This document shows positions 41,047-50,134 of a stretch of DNA of 64,000 nucleotides, one piece after another. The stretch's first letter is position 1, and every line of letters starts with the position of its first letter. Location of the stretch: NCBI GenBank assembly GCA_963739645.1, contig CAVUBM010000074.1, positions 186,001 to 250,000 of the forward strand. The letters are read 5' to 3'. The notes under the pieces are model-generated. The model was given only the letters and a program-made list of their open reading frames with translations, did no database searches and was not told the DNA's origin. Position numbers and translations under genes: made by a program. The DNA is from JASHPR01 sp963739645 (GTDB lineage Bacteria; Actinomycetota; Actinomycetes; Streptosporangiales; Streptosporangiaceae).

Positions 41047-42464
41047 GCAGCCGGCCCGCCGATTCCCCGGAGGGGCGGGTGCCCGGCCCGCTCCGGGAGC
41101 GCCGGCGGTTCGGCGGGCTGCTGTGGCAGCGCAACTTCCGCCTGCTGTGGATCGGGGAGACGGTCAGCCAGGTCGGCAACGCCATGGCCATGGTCGGGGT
41201 GCCGCTGATCGCGGTCCTCGTGCTGCACGCCAGCACGTTCGCGGTGGGCGTGCTCACCGCGTCCGCCTGGCTGCCGTGGCTGATCATCGGCCTGCCCGCG
41301 GGCGCCTGGGTCGACCGCTGGCCGGCCCGCCAGGTGATGATCGTGTGTGACGTGATCTCCGCGGTGCTGTACGCCAGCGTGCCGGCCGCCACCTGGGCCG
41401 GCGCCCTGACCACCGGCTGGCTGATCGCCGTCCAGCTGGTCGCGGGCGCGGCCAACGTCCTGTTCATGACCGCCTACCAGGTCTACCTGCCGTCCCTGGT
41501 GACCCCGGGGGAGCTGATCGAGGGCAACACCAAGATGCAGGGCAGCGCGTCCGCGGCGGCGTTCGCCGGCCCCGGCCTGGCCGGGCTGACGGCCCAGCTG
41601 CTCGGCGCCGCCTCCGCCCTCCTCGGCAACGCCATCAGCTTCGTGGTGTCGGCCGCGTGCCTGCTCGGCACCCGCCCGCCCGGCGGCCAGGTGCCGCCGC
41701 CCAGACCGGCGACCGGCGAGACCACGCGGCGCCGGACCGTGCGGCGCAGGACCACACGCGTGCGGCGCGCGACATCACTGCGCCGGGAGATCGCCGACGG
41801 CACGGTGCTGGTGATGCGGGACGCGTACCTGCGGGTGCTGAGCGTGTACGGGGCCGCCGCGAACCTCGCTCTCAGCGGGTACTCGGCGCTGCTGGTCGTG
41901 TTCCTGGTCCGCGACATCGGGCTGGCGCCCGCCTCCGTCGGCCTGCTCACCGCGATTCCCGGTATCGGCGGGATCCTCGGAGCCCTGATCACCGGCCGCG
42001 TCACCGCGCGCTTGGGCACGGCCCGCGCCCTGCTGGTGTGCACGCTCGGCGCCGTTCCTTTCGCCCTGCTCATCCCGCTGACCGGGCCGGGGCCGCGGCT
42101 GGCGTTCTACGTGGCGGGCGTTCTGGTGGCGACCACCGGCATCGCGGTCACCAACATCATCATCGCGGCGTTCCGCCAGTCCTACTCCCCGCCGGGCATG
42201 TGCGGCCGGGTCACCGCCACCATGCGGTTCCTGATCTTCGGCACCAGCCCGGCCGGCGCCCTGCTCGGCGGCAGCCTGGGTACGTGGCTCGGCATCCGCA
42301 ACGCCCTGTGGATCCTGCTCGGCGCCCTCGTAGCCTCCGGAGCGCTGCTCCTCACCCGTGCCCTCATCGGCCGCCGTAACCTCCCCGACCAGCCCGGCGC
42401 TACTCGGAGCGCAGCACGGCCGCAGGGTTCTGGTGGGCGGCATGCCGCCCGGACGGGAACGTGA
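41043..42464 (+). CDS. MFS transporter (EntS/MFS_3-like drug or siderophore exporter)
   Basis: 473 residues and about twelve helices. FRLLWIGETVSQVGNAMAM and GLPAGAWVDRWPARQVMIVC are hallmarks of the MFS_3 (EntS-like) group. A long Arg/Thr-rich cytoplasmic loop follows helix 6 (residues ~215-245). Translationally coupled to the truncated methyltransferase. The last 65 bases overlap the convergent FtsX-type permease gene. Exported compound unknown. Confidence 0.88.
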   Translation: MSSRPADSPEGRVPGPLRERRRFGGLLWQRNFRLLWIGETVSQVGNAMAMVGVPLIAVLVLHASTFAVGVLTASAWLPWLIIGLPAGAWVDRWPARQVMIVCDVISAVLYASVPAATWAGALTTGWLIAVQLVAGAANVLFMTAYQVYLPSLVTPGELIEGNTKMQGSASAAAFAGPGLAGLTAQLLGAASALLGNAISFVVSAACLLGTRPPGGQVPPPRPATGETTRRRTVRRRTTRVRRATSLRREIADGTVLVMRDAYLRVLSVYGAAANLALSGYSALLVVFLVRDIGLAPASVGLLTAIPGIGGILGALITGRVTARLGTARALLVCTLGAVPFALLIPLTGPGPRLAFYVAGVLVATTGIAVTNIIIAAFRQSYSPPGMCGRVTATMRFLIFGTSPAGALLGGSLGTWLGIRNALWILLGALVASGALLLTRALIGRRNLPDQPGATRSAARPQGSGGRHAARTGT

Positions 42465-44828
42465 TGGCGTTGGCCGTGAGCACCGCGCACGGTGGGGTGA
42501 GAATCACCAGCAGCAATGGCGTAATGGATGTGGTGGAGAGGCCGACTTGCGCGGCGAACAGCCCCCAGGCCCAGTGGCCGGCGGCCACCCCCAGTGGCAC
42601 GCCCACAGCCACCGCGAGCACGGTGAGCGCCGTGACCTGCCAGGCGGTGACCGCGGTGAGCTGGCCGCGCAGCAGCCCGAGGGTCTTCAGGATCGCGAAG
42701 TCACGGCGGCGGCGCCGCGCCGAGGCCACAGCGAACTGGCCGAGCACCGCGAGCCCCAGGAGGGCGAGGATGCCGGCCAGCACCTCGGGCGTGGCGTCGA
42801 TGCGCGCGTAGTTGGTGGCGCCGTTCGGGCGCTGGTCGGTGATCAGGCAGGTGGGCTGCTCGACCGTGGCGCAGAACCCGGCCATCGCCCGCCGGAACGC
42901 GGCCATGTGCGCGGCCTGGTGGGGTCCGGGGGCGAACCGGAGCAGCACGAAGTTGTAACCGCTGCCGTTGGCGGCCGAGGACTGCGGCGCGAGCGTTGCG
43001 GCCGTGACCACCGCGCCCTCGCCCAGGTCGGTCGGGGTAAAGCTGCCCTGGCCGAAGAAGGGGAAGACCGCCCGGCCGACGATCACCGCCGGCGCTTCGC
43101 GGCGGCCGCTGGCCGCCACCCGCACCGACTGCCCGACACCGGTGCCGGCCCGGCGCAGGACCGAGGTGCCGAGCACGATCTCGCCGGGCGCGCGGGGCGC
43201 GCGGCCTGCCAGCAGGGTCGGGGAGGTCACCGGGCCGCGGCCGGGCGCCAGACCGATCGCCGGGATGACGTCGCGGCCGATCTGCACGGTGCCGTGCACG
43301 CCGAACGTCCAGCCGGACAGGCCGGGCACGCGCGCCGTCAGGCGGCCGAACTGCTGCGCGGTGATGGTGGAGAAGCCGAGATCGACCTCGGCGTCCCAGT
43401 CCTGGCCGTACAGGCGCGGCGTGTGCACGAGGTGGAGCAGGTTCGCGCCGAATGTCGCGGCGGCGGCCACGGCCGTGGCCGACACGATCAGGCCGATCAG
43501 CGCACTGCGGACCGGGACCGCGGTGCGTCCCTGGCCGGGGTCGAACGCGAGCCGCACCCCGGTCACGGCCGCGATCGGCGCGCCGACGTGCGCCAGCCAT
43601 TCGGCGGCCTGCGAGCGGCGGCCCGGCAGCCTCGCGTCGCGCCCGGCCGCGTACCGGGCCGACGCCAGCTGCCAGGCCGGCCAGGCCACCCGGGCCAGCA
43701 GCAGGATCACGATCGCGGCGAAGCCGGCGGTCAGCACCGGGACGTCGGCGTTCAGGCCGGGGTCAGGTTCCGCCAGCCGGGCGGGGCCGATCGGCATCAG
43801 CGGGGAGGCCGCGACCGCCACGCCGCAGGCCAGCACGGCTCCGGCGGCGGCCGCCACGGTCACCTCGATCAGGCCCGCGGTCAGGAGCTGGCCGCGGGTC
43901 ATCCCGAGCGCGGCGAGCGTGCCGTTGTCCCGGGTGGCGGCCAGCAGCTGCCGCGTCGCGACCTGGCCCACGATGAGCAGCGCGGTGATCGCCAGGGCCA
44001 GGGCGAACAGGGCCAGCGCGATCGCCTGCGGCCGGATCGACCGCTCGATCGTGGCGGCCTGCACGCCCTCATCGGCCACGAAGATCTGGCCGCCGGTCGC
44101 CTTGTACTGGCGCGTCAGGGCCTGGGCCCGGTTGCTGAAGTCGCTGACCGAAACGCCCGGCTTCAGCTTCACGTACGCCCCGTCGAAGGCGGCGTACCTG
44201 TGCCCGAGCTCGCGGTACAGCGCGTGGCTGGCGATGATGGTGGGAGCCCCGTCCAGCTGGGTGACCGGGACGACCGAGCCGCGATCGACCATGATGCCGA
44301 CGACGCGCTCGGATAGCCGGCGGATCCGGCTGAAGTCCGAGCCGGCCACGGCCCCCAGCTCAAGCCGGCTGCCCACCCGCAGATGCAGCTGCTGGGCGGC
44401 GATCTGGTCGATCATCACCTCGTTCGGGCGGGCAGGGTCCGGCTGGCGCCCGGCGAGCAGCTTCGGGATCTCCAGGATGTGGCCGAACCTGCTGTCCTGC
44501 GCCGCGGCGACAGTAGCGGCGCCGATCAGCTTCCCGCCGGGGGTCAGCGGCAGCGCCTGCAGCCCGACGAGCGGGGCGATCGCCGCCACGCCCGGCAGCC
44601 TGGCCAGCGCGTCGTCGTATCCGCCGAGCCCGCTGCGGCCGGCCCGACCAGCGCGTCGGACGCCCGGTAGGCCGTCAGGAACCGCGGGTAGGCGCTGTCA
44701 GTGCGCCGCGCACCCGCTGCCGCGGTGAGCACCACGCCGCCCGCGAGCCCGACGATGAGAGCGAGGACGGCCCAGCTCAGCCACCGGGCCCGGAGCTCAT
44801 GCCCGGCCAGGCGCAGCACGACCCGCAT
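42400..44828 (-). pseudogene. FtsX-like ABC transporter permease, frameshifted near the N-terminus
   Basis: About 810 codons with the double-FtsX architecture: an N-terminal helix (WLSWAVLALIVGLAGGVVL), a large outer domain, helices with AALGMTRGQLLTAGLIEVTV, a second outer domain, then FAILKTLGLLRGQLTAVTAW and a last helix pair. One base is missing near 44640 (after ASDALVGPAAAGS); the long intact frame starts at 44589. ATG 44828 is preceded by AAGGGGG. No ATP-binding subunit gene is adjacent, unusual for this family. The span is 3n+2. Confidence 0.8.
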
Positions 44829-45059
44829 GCCCGCCCCCTTCCGCCGCCAGCGTGGACTGACCGTCCCTCGCACCATCGTGTCCCGCCTGACCCGCCCCGG
44901 CCAGGGTGCTGCCCGCCCACCGTCAGGTGTGCCCAGCACTACCGCTATCCGTACTCTGCCCCAGACCTGGACAACGTCGTGAAGAATCGTCAGTGGCGCC
45001 GCCTCCGCCTGCTGTCGATCCGTGCTGCCTGGACAGGCGCTGAGGTGAGGACCACGTCG

Positions 45060-45769
45060 ATGGATGTCTCGTTGCACGATGTGCACCAGGCTCTGCTCAA
45101 ACTGGGGAAGCTGCGCTTCGGTGAGATGGGCGTGGAGGACGCGATCCGCGAGGTCGTGCAGACCACGCACACGATGTTCGCCGTCGACGGGCCGGCCTGA
45201 TGCTGGCCGACACCGACCAGCACCTGCGCAAGGTCGCGGCCTCCGACGACAGGTTCGCGCACCTGGAAGAGCTGCAGATCCAGCATCGGGAAGGCCCGTG
45301 CATCGACGCGTACGAGGGCAAAGAGCTGGTCGGCGTCGAGGACCTGGTCGAGGACGGCCGCTGGCCGGCCTTCCGGGCGGCGGCGGTCGGGCGGAACGTG
45401 CGCGCCGTGCTGGCCAGCCCGCTGCCCTATAACCAGGACGCCGTCGGGGTGGTCGCCGTGCTGTCGGAGGACAGCAGGCCCTGGTCAGCCGAGGGCGAGC
45501 TGGCGCTGCTCGCCTTCACCGACCTGGCCGCGCTGCTGATCGCCAGCATGATGCAGGGCGAGCAGCAGTCCGAGCTCGCGGTCCAGCTCCAGGGGGCGCT
45601 GAACTCCCGGCAGATCATTGAGCAGGCCAAGGGCGTGCTGATCGGCAGGCAGGGGATCTCGGCGCGTGCGGCGTATGAGCAGCTGCGGTCGCGGGCGCGG
45701 TCGGAGCGCCGCAAGCTGGCCGACGTCTGTGCCGAGGTGGTGGCGAAGGCGGCGGCACGCTCGGCGTGA
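45060..45769 (+). pseudogene. GAF and ANTAR domain protein, frameshifted
   Basis: The N-terminus (MDVSLHDVHQALLKLGKLRF) reads to TTHTMFAVDG in one frame. A missing G in a G-run near 45188 moves the rest: LMLADTDQHLRKVAASDDRF (GAF), then an ANTAR RNA-binding domain (LNSRQIIEQAKGVLIGRQGI). ANTAR proteins act as transcription antitermination regulators. The span is 3n+2, so a single-base deletion explains it. GGTGAGG upstream supports ATG 45060. Confidence 0.82.
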
Positions 45770-45949
45770 CCGTTTGCGCCCTGGCGGGGGTGCGGCATAC
45801 TGGGAACGCCGTCATGACGCCGCCCAGACCTCGCGGTCCGTCGTAACGTCGATGCTGGTTCCCGCGCTGTAGCTGGAAGTCTCCAGGCAGGCGCCCCCTG
45901 ACAGCAGTCGGCCGAATCCCACGTCGCTACTGCTGGACAGGAGTCCCTC

Positions 45950-46105
45950 ATGATCATCCTTGGTCTTATCCTGCTGATCATCGGCTTCATTGCCAAGATC
46001 CCGATCGTCTGGACGATCGGCATCATCGTCCTGGTGATCGGCCTCGTCTTCGTTCTCCTTGGCGCAATCGGCAGGGGCGTCGGTGGCCGCCGGCATTACT
46101 GGTGA
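45950..46105 (+). CDS. DUF6131 small membrane protein
   Basis: 51 residues with two hydrophobic helices: MIILGLILLIIGFIAKIPIV and TIGIIVLVIGLVFVLLGAIG, then a basic end GGRRHYW. AGGAG lies six bases before the ATG. Recognisable as the small actinobacterial DUF6131 family. Its end overlaps the start of the longer reading frame of the STAS gene. Function unknown. Confidence 0.82.
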   Translation: MIILGLILLIIGFIAKIPIVWTIGIIVLVIGLVFVLLGAIGRGVGGRRHYW

Positions 46106-46214
46106 CCGCGCGCGGGCGGGCCTGGCCTCGGACGGCGCGCCGGGCCCGCTGCACGCGGTCCGCCAGGCGGACTTGGCCGCGGTCCATGCCGCGGGTCACG
46201 TAAGGCGGCGTCAC

Positions 46215-46544
46215 ATGCAGCCGCCAGCGGTCGAGGTGGACATCAGCCGGGGAACGGCCACGGTCGTCATCAGCGGCGAGCTGGACGTTCTGGTCACGCC
46301 CGCCCTCTCGGCGTACCTGGCCCTGGTCCTGGGCCAGCCGCTCCAGCACCTGGTCTTCGACCTGTCCGGGCTCGGTTTTCTGGACTGCGCGGCCGCCAGG
46401 CTCATCGCCAGCACCGGCCGGTCCCTGCCCCTGGGCAGGCGGCCGGTCATCCGGGGCGCCAAGCCAGCGGTCCGCAGGATCCTGCAGGTCTCCGGCCTGG
46501 ACGCACACTGTGACCTGGAGGAGCAGTCCACACCCGGGAGCTAG
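46215..46544 (+). CDS. STAS domain protein (anti-anti-sigma type)
   Basis: 110 residues. The STAS fold is complete: VEVDISRGTATVVISGELDV, LVFDLSGLGFLDCAAARLIA, GAKPAVRRILQVSGLD. The phospho-acceptor Ser of anti-anti-sigma factors is replaced by Cys in GFLDCAAAR, so regulation by phosphorylation may be lost. ATG 46215 follows AGGCGG; the same frame is open back to 46059 without similarity. Converges with the ABC permease (46541). Confidence 0.8.
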   Translation: MQPPAVEVDISRGTATVVISGELDVLVTPALSAYLALVLGQPLQHLVFDLSGLGFLDCAAARLIASTGRSLPLGRRPVIRGAKPAVRRILQVSGLDAHCDLEEQSTPGS

Positions 46545-47320
46545 ACGTCGCGCGTGCGCAGTACGACCCCGCCGGCCAGCAGAGCTCCGGCGGCCCAGAT
46601 GGCCAGCACGCCCAGCCCGGCCCATGGGCTGATCGCGAGGTTCCGCAGGCCGGTGGTGGCCTGGATGGCCAGCCCGGCGTTGGTCGGCGTCCAGCGCTCG
46701 AGCCGGCGCTGCCAGGTCGCGTTCCCGACGAAGGCGAGGATGATCGGGAACAGGTACAGCACCGCGAGCACGGCCCCGATGGAGACCGCGGAATCCCGCA
46801 CCATGGCCGCGACGCCGAGGCTGAGCAGCGCGATCAGGGCCAGGTAGAGCACCGAGCCGCCCGCAGCCCGCAGCGTGGGCCCGTAGGCCAGCGACACGGT
46901 GTGGTAGCCGCGCGCCGCGGTGAAGCCGTGGCCGGGCAGGATCAGGTGCCCGGCCAGCACCGACCCGAGCACGGCCACTGCCCCGGCCACCAGCACCACG
47001 CCGGCGATGATGACCGCCTTGGCCGTGAGCACCAGCAGCCGCCGCGGCATCGCCGTGAACGTGATGCGGATCATGCCGGTGCTGTACTCGTTGCAGATGG
47101 CCAGCACGGCCAGGATCGCCACCACGGCCTGGCCGAACTGAATCCCGGTCAGGCTGAGCTTGGTCGTGTCGACCGGGCAGTCCATGGCCGCCGGGCAGCT
47201 GGTGGCCCCGACGGCCGCGGCGCTGACGGCCGCGGTCAGCAGCACGACTCCCAGCAGCAGCCAGGCCGGCCCGGAGATGCTGCGCAGCTTGGTCCACTCC
47301 GCGTGCAGCGCCGTGCTCAT
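46541..47320 (-). CDS. ABC-2 type transporter permease
   Basis: 259 residues and six helices, starting ALHAEWTKLRSISGPAWLLL, with the conserved NEYSTGMIRITFTAMPRRL after helix 2 and HTVSLAYGPTLRAAGGSVLY later. ATG 47320 overlaps the previous permease stop (ATGA). Last gene of the ATPase/permease/permease operon that reads away from the two-component system at 50135. Probably forms a heterodimeric exporter with the neighbouring permease. Confidence 0.88.
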   Translation of the reverse strand: MSTALHAEWTKLRSISGPAWLLLGVVLLTAAVSAAAVGATSCPAAMDCPVDTTKLSLTGIQFGQAVVAILAVLAICNEYSTGMIRITFTAMPRRLLVLTAKAVIIAGVVLVAGAVAVLGSVLAGHLILPGHGFTAARGYHTVSLAYGPTLRAAGGSVLYLALIALLSLGVAAMVRDSAVSIGAVLAVLYLFPIILAFVGNATWQRRLERWTPTNAGLAIQATTGLRNLAISPWAGLGVLAIWAAGALLAGGVVLRTRDV

Positions 47321-48951
47321 GCGTCCCTCCCGCGCAGCAGGACGAAGGCGAGGGCCAGCGCGGCGGCCGCCCAGGCACACAGCACCGCGAGCCCAGCCCA
47401 GGGCGGCAGCGGGTAGTAGCCGCCAGCGGGCGAGGAGACGGTGGTGACCTGCGGATACTGCGGGATGCTCTGCTGGATGGCCAGGCCCGCTGCCGGGGTG
47501 ACCCGCAGCAGCCAGGCCCCGACACCCGCAGGGAAGACATTCAGCGCGGTCAGCAGGAACGGCATCACGACGGTCACGATGGCGAGCGTGATAGCCGCGG
47601 CGCTGCGCCGCAGCGCGGCGCCCAGGGCCACGGCGAACACGGCGGTCACGGCGAGCAGCGCCGCGGTACCGACCACCACCCGCACCTCGGTGAGCCCGGA
47701 GACGGGCAGGACGACCTGGCCCTTGTTGCGTTCCATCGGAACGCCCAGCCCGATCGCGACCGCAGCGGCCACCAGGCCGAGCACGAACGCGGCCGCACCG
47801 GCCACGACGGCCTTGGCGGCCAGCACCTGGCCCCGCCGCGGGGTCGCGGTCAGCGTGGTGCGGATCAGGCCCCGGCGGTACTCGGCGGTGAAGAACATCG
47901 CCGCCACGACCACGATCGCGATCAGCCCGATGAACGCGCCCGCCAGGCTCTGCTCGACGGTCACGGAAGGCAGCGTGCTGGCGGGTCCGGGAACCACCGG
48001 TGCGATGTCCCCGGATCCGGTCAGGGTGTAGGTACCGCCAGCCTCGGTGAACCCGCCCGGCCCGGCCCGGCCTGGCCCAACCGGCCCGCCGCCGCCCACC
48101 GCGGTGTCGGCCCACGTCCGGCCCGCCGGCGCGCCGGACAGCCTGACGTCGTCGAAGACCCCGGTGGCCTGGCTGGGGCCGCCCTGATTGCTGCTTCCGC
48201 CGAAGGACCGGGATGCGACCACGTAACTCGGCGAGGTGCCGAACAGGCCGACCTGCACCGTGGCCGGCAGGCCGGCCAGCCGGGCGGTGCCGACCTCGGT
48301 CCAGTGCGCACCGTCGGCGGAGTCGTAGCCGGTGATCGTGTCGCCGGAGCGGGTCAGCCGGAGCCAGCGGGGATGTGCCGCCGAGACATGGCCCGGCAAG
48401 CCAGCGGTGTCACTGGTGTAGTTGTACTGCATCCGCACGCCGTTGCTGCCGGTCACCATCATCGCCGCGTAGGCGGAACCCTGGTGCAGGCTCTGCTTGA
48501 TGATGATGCCGGCCTTGGACCACGGCATCAGCCCGGGCCGCAGGTTCGGCCCCGAGCCGACCTGCACGGGCTGGCCGGTGACGTTCGCGTGCTCCCCGGT
48601 AAGCGACGTCACCCTCGCGGTAATGGTGCCGTTGCCGGTCAGGGTCTTGTGCGCGAAGTTGAAGCTGTCGGTGACAACCTGGCCACCCGGCCCGTGCGGG
48701 ATGAACGGCAGGCACGCCCGGCCGGTCCGCGGCGCGCCGTTGGCGCTCTGGCAGCCGATGTTGGAGTTCCCGGCGGCGAACAGGCCGACGAACACGATCA
48801 GCACCCCGGCCAGAATCATGCCGATGACCCAGCCGCGCACGGTGCGGAACTTGGTCCACTCCGAGCGCAGCACCTGGCCGAACCGGGCGGCTGCGGTGCC
48901 GGCCTCGGCACTCGCGCCAGTGCGGCCTGCCGAAACGGTGCCCGTGGTCAT
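47317..48951 (-). CDS. ABC-2 type permease with a large extracytoplasmic lectin-like domain
   Basis: 544 residues. The first helix (WVIGMILAGVLIVFVGLFAA) is followed by ~300 outer residues that resemble a concanavalin-A-like (DUF1349-type) beta-sandwich: DSFNFAHKTLTGNGTITARV, KAGIIIKQSLHQGSAYAAMM, DGAHWTEVGTARLAGLPATV. Five more helices follow with TAEYRRGLIRTTLTATPRRG. Such an insert in an ABC-2 permease could recognise a glycan or cell-wall ligand. Coupled on both sides by ATGA overlaps. Confidence 0.85.
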   Translation of the reverse strand: MTTGTVSAGRTGASAEAGTAAARFGQVLRSEWTKFRTVRGWVIGMILAGVLIVFVGLFAAGNSNIGCQSANGAPRTGRACLPFIPHGPGGQVVTDSFNFAHKTLTGNGTITARVTSLTGEHANVTGQPVQVGSGPNLRPGLMPWSKAGIIIKQSLHQGSAYAAMMVTGSNGVRMQYNYTSDTAGLPGHVSAAHPRWLRLTRSGDTITGYDSADGAHWTEVGTARLAGLPATVQVGLFGTSPSYVVASRSFGGSSNQGGPSQATGVFDDVRLSGAPAGRTWADTAVGGGGPVGPGRAGPGGFTEAGGTYTLTGSGDIAPVVPGPASTLPSVTVEQSLAGAFIGLIAIVVVAAMFFTAEYRRGLIRTTLTATPRRGQVLAAKAVVAGAAAFVLGLVAAAVAIGLGVPMERNKGQVVLPVSGLTEVRVVVGTAALLAVTAVFAVALGAALRRSAAAITLAIVTVVMPFLLTALNVFPAGVGAWLLRVTPAAGLAIQQSIPQYPQVTTVSSPAGGYYPLPPWAGLAVLCAWAAAALALAFVLLRGRDA

Positions 48952-49895
48952 CGCGCGACCTCCTCAGCAGGCCCGGCGACCGAATCGTCGGGACGGAACT
49001 CGACCGAGTCCTTGGTGAGCTCCATGTAGGCCTGCTCCAGCGTCGCGCGATGCGCGGACACCTCGGAGAACGGCACGGCTTTCTCGGACAGCAGCGCCAC
49101 GACCCGCTCGGCCGGCAGGCCCGAGATCGTGAGGGCGTCCGGCCCGGTGGCGGCGACGGTGGCCCCCGCGGCCTCCAGCACCGCCGCCGCCTCCGGCCGC
49201 ACTGCGGTCCGCAGGATCACCCGGTCACCGGACGCGGCCGCGAGCAGGCTGGCCACCGTGGTGTCGGCGATGACCTTGCCGCGGCCGACCACGACCAGAT
49301 GGTCTGCGGTGTCCTGCAGTTCGCTCATCAGGTGGCTGGACACGAGCACCGCCCGGCCCTGGGCGGCCAGAGCCCGCAGGAAGCCGCGCATCCACACGAT
49401 GCCCTCGGGGTCCATGCCGTTGAAGGGCTCGTCCAGCATGATCGCCTCAGGGTTGCCCAGCATGGCCGCGGCGATACCCAGCCGCTGCCGCATGCCCAGG
49501 GAGTAGCCGCCTGCCCGCCGCCGCGCGACGTTCTCCAGGCCGGCCTGCTCGATCACCTCGTCAACCCGCCTGGCCTTCAGGCCCTGCGAGTGGGCCAGCC
49601 ACAGCAGGTGGTTGCGGGCGCTGCGGCTCGGCTGGAGCGCGCCCGCGTCCAGCAGCGACCCGATCCGGAGCATCGGCCGCCGGATACTCGCGTACCGCTG
49701 CCCGCCGATGAGCGCGGTGCCCGCGTCGGGCGCATCCAGGCCGAGGATCACCCGCATGGTCGTGGACTTGCCGGCCCCGTTCGGGCCGACGAAGCCGGTC
49801 ACCTGGCCCGGCTGGACGGTGAAGGTCATCCCGTCCAGCGCCACCGCCGGCCCGAACCGCTTGCGCAGCCCGCTGACGTCGATCGTCACCTGCAT
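48948..49895 (-). CDS. ABC transporter ATP-binding protein
   Basis: 315 residues. Walker A GFVGPNGAGKST (35-46), signature YSLGMRQRLGIAAAM, Walker B AIMLDEPFNGMDPEG, H-loop VLVSSHLMSELQDTAD, and a ~90-residue C-terminal extension ending EQAYMELTKDSVEF. It belongs to the drug/peptide exporter type (BcrA-like). First gene of the operon, divergent from the histidine kinase gene, as in many envelope-stress or antibiotic-response modules. Confidence 0.9.
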   Translation of the reverse strand: MQVTIDVSGLRKRFGPAVALDGMTFTVQPGQVTGFVGPNGAGKSTTMRVILGLDAPDAGTALIGGQRYASIRRPMLRIGSLLDAGALQPSRSARNHLLWLAHSQGLKARRVDEVIEQAGLENVARRRAGGYSLGMRQRLGIAAAMLGNPEAIMLDEPFNGMDPEGIVWMRGFLRALAAQGRAVLVSSHLMSELQDTADHLVVVGRGKVIADTTVASLLAAASGDRVILRTAVRPEAAAVLEAAGATVAATGPDALTISGLPAERVVALLSEKAVPFSEVSAHRATLEQAYMELTKDSVEFRPDDSVAGPAEEVAR

Positions 49896-49987
49896 CGTGG
49901 TCCTTCTCTCTAGCCGCTTCAGGCGGCGCTTCGGGCGTGCCCGGGAGCCCGCCCGGTTTCCTGTGAGCTCTTTCTACGGAGCCGGCC

Positions 49988-50015
49988 ATAACATGGGCCA
50001 AACCGGCGCTGTTAT
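49988..50015. promoter_or_regulatory. ATAACA-N16-TGTTAT inverted repeat between the ABC operon and the kinase gene
   Basis: ATAACA at 49988-49993 is mirrored by TGTTAT at 50010-50015, in the 239-bp divergent region. GTTA-type half-sites recur at 50018 (GTTAGG). A plausible binding site for the OmpR-type regulator encoded at 51433. Confidence 0.45.
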
Positions 50016-50134
50016 CTCGTTGTTAGGCCTGACCAGGCATGCTGGAGCCGGGCCTGAACCTCTGAACTGGGCAGATACCGGCCAGGGCGACCATCACAGG
50101 CGGGCCGCAACGCACCCAGACGCCAGGAGGGCCG

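Noticed and set aside
42358..44316. 652-codon open frame on the plus strand
   Set aside because: Antisense of the FtsX permease, rich in Gly/Arg/His/Asp, with no recognisable domain.
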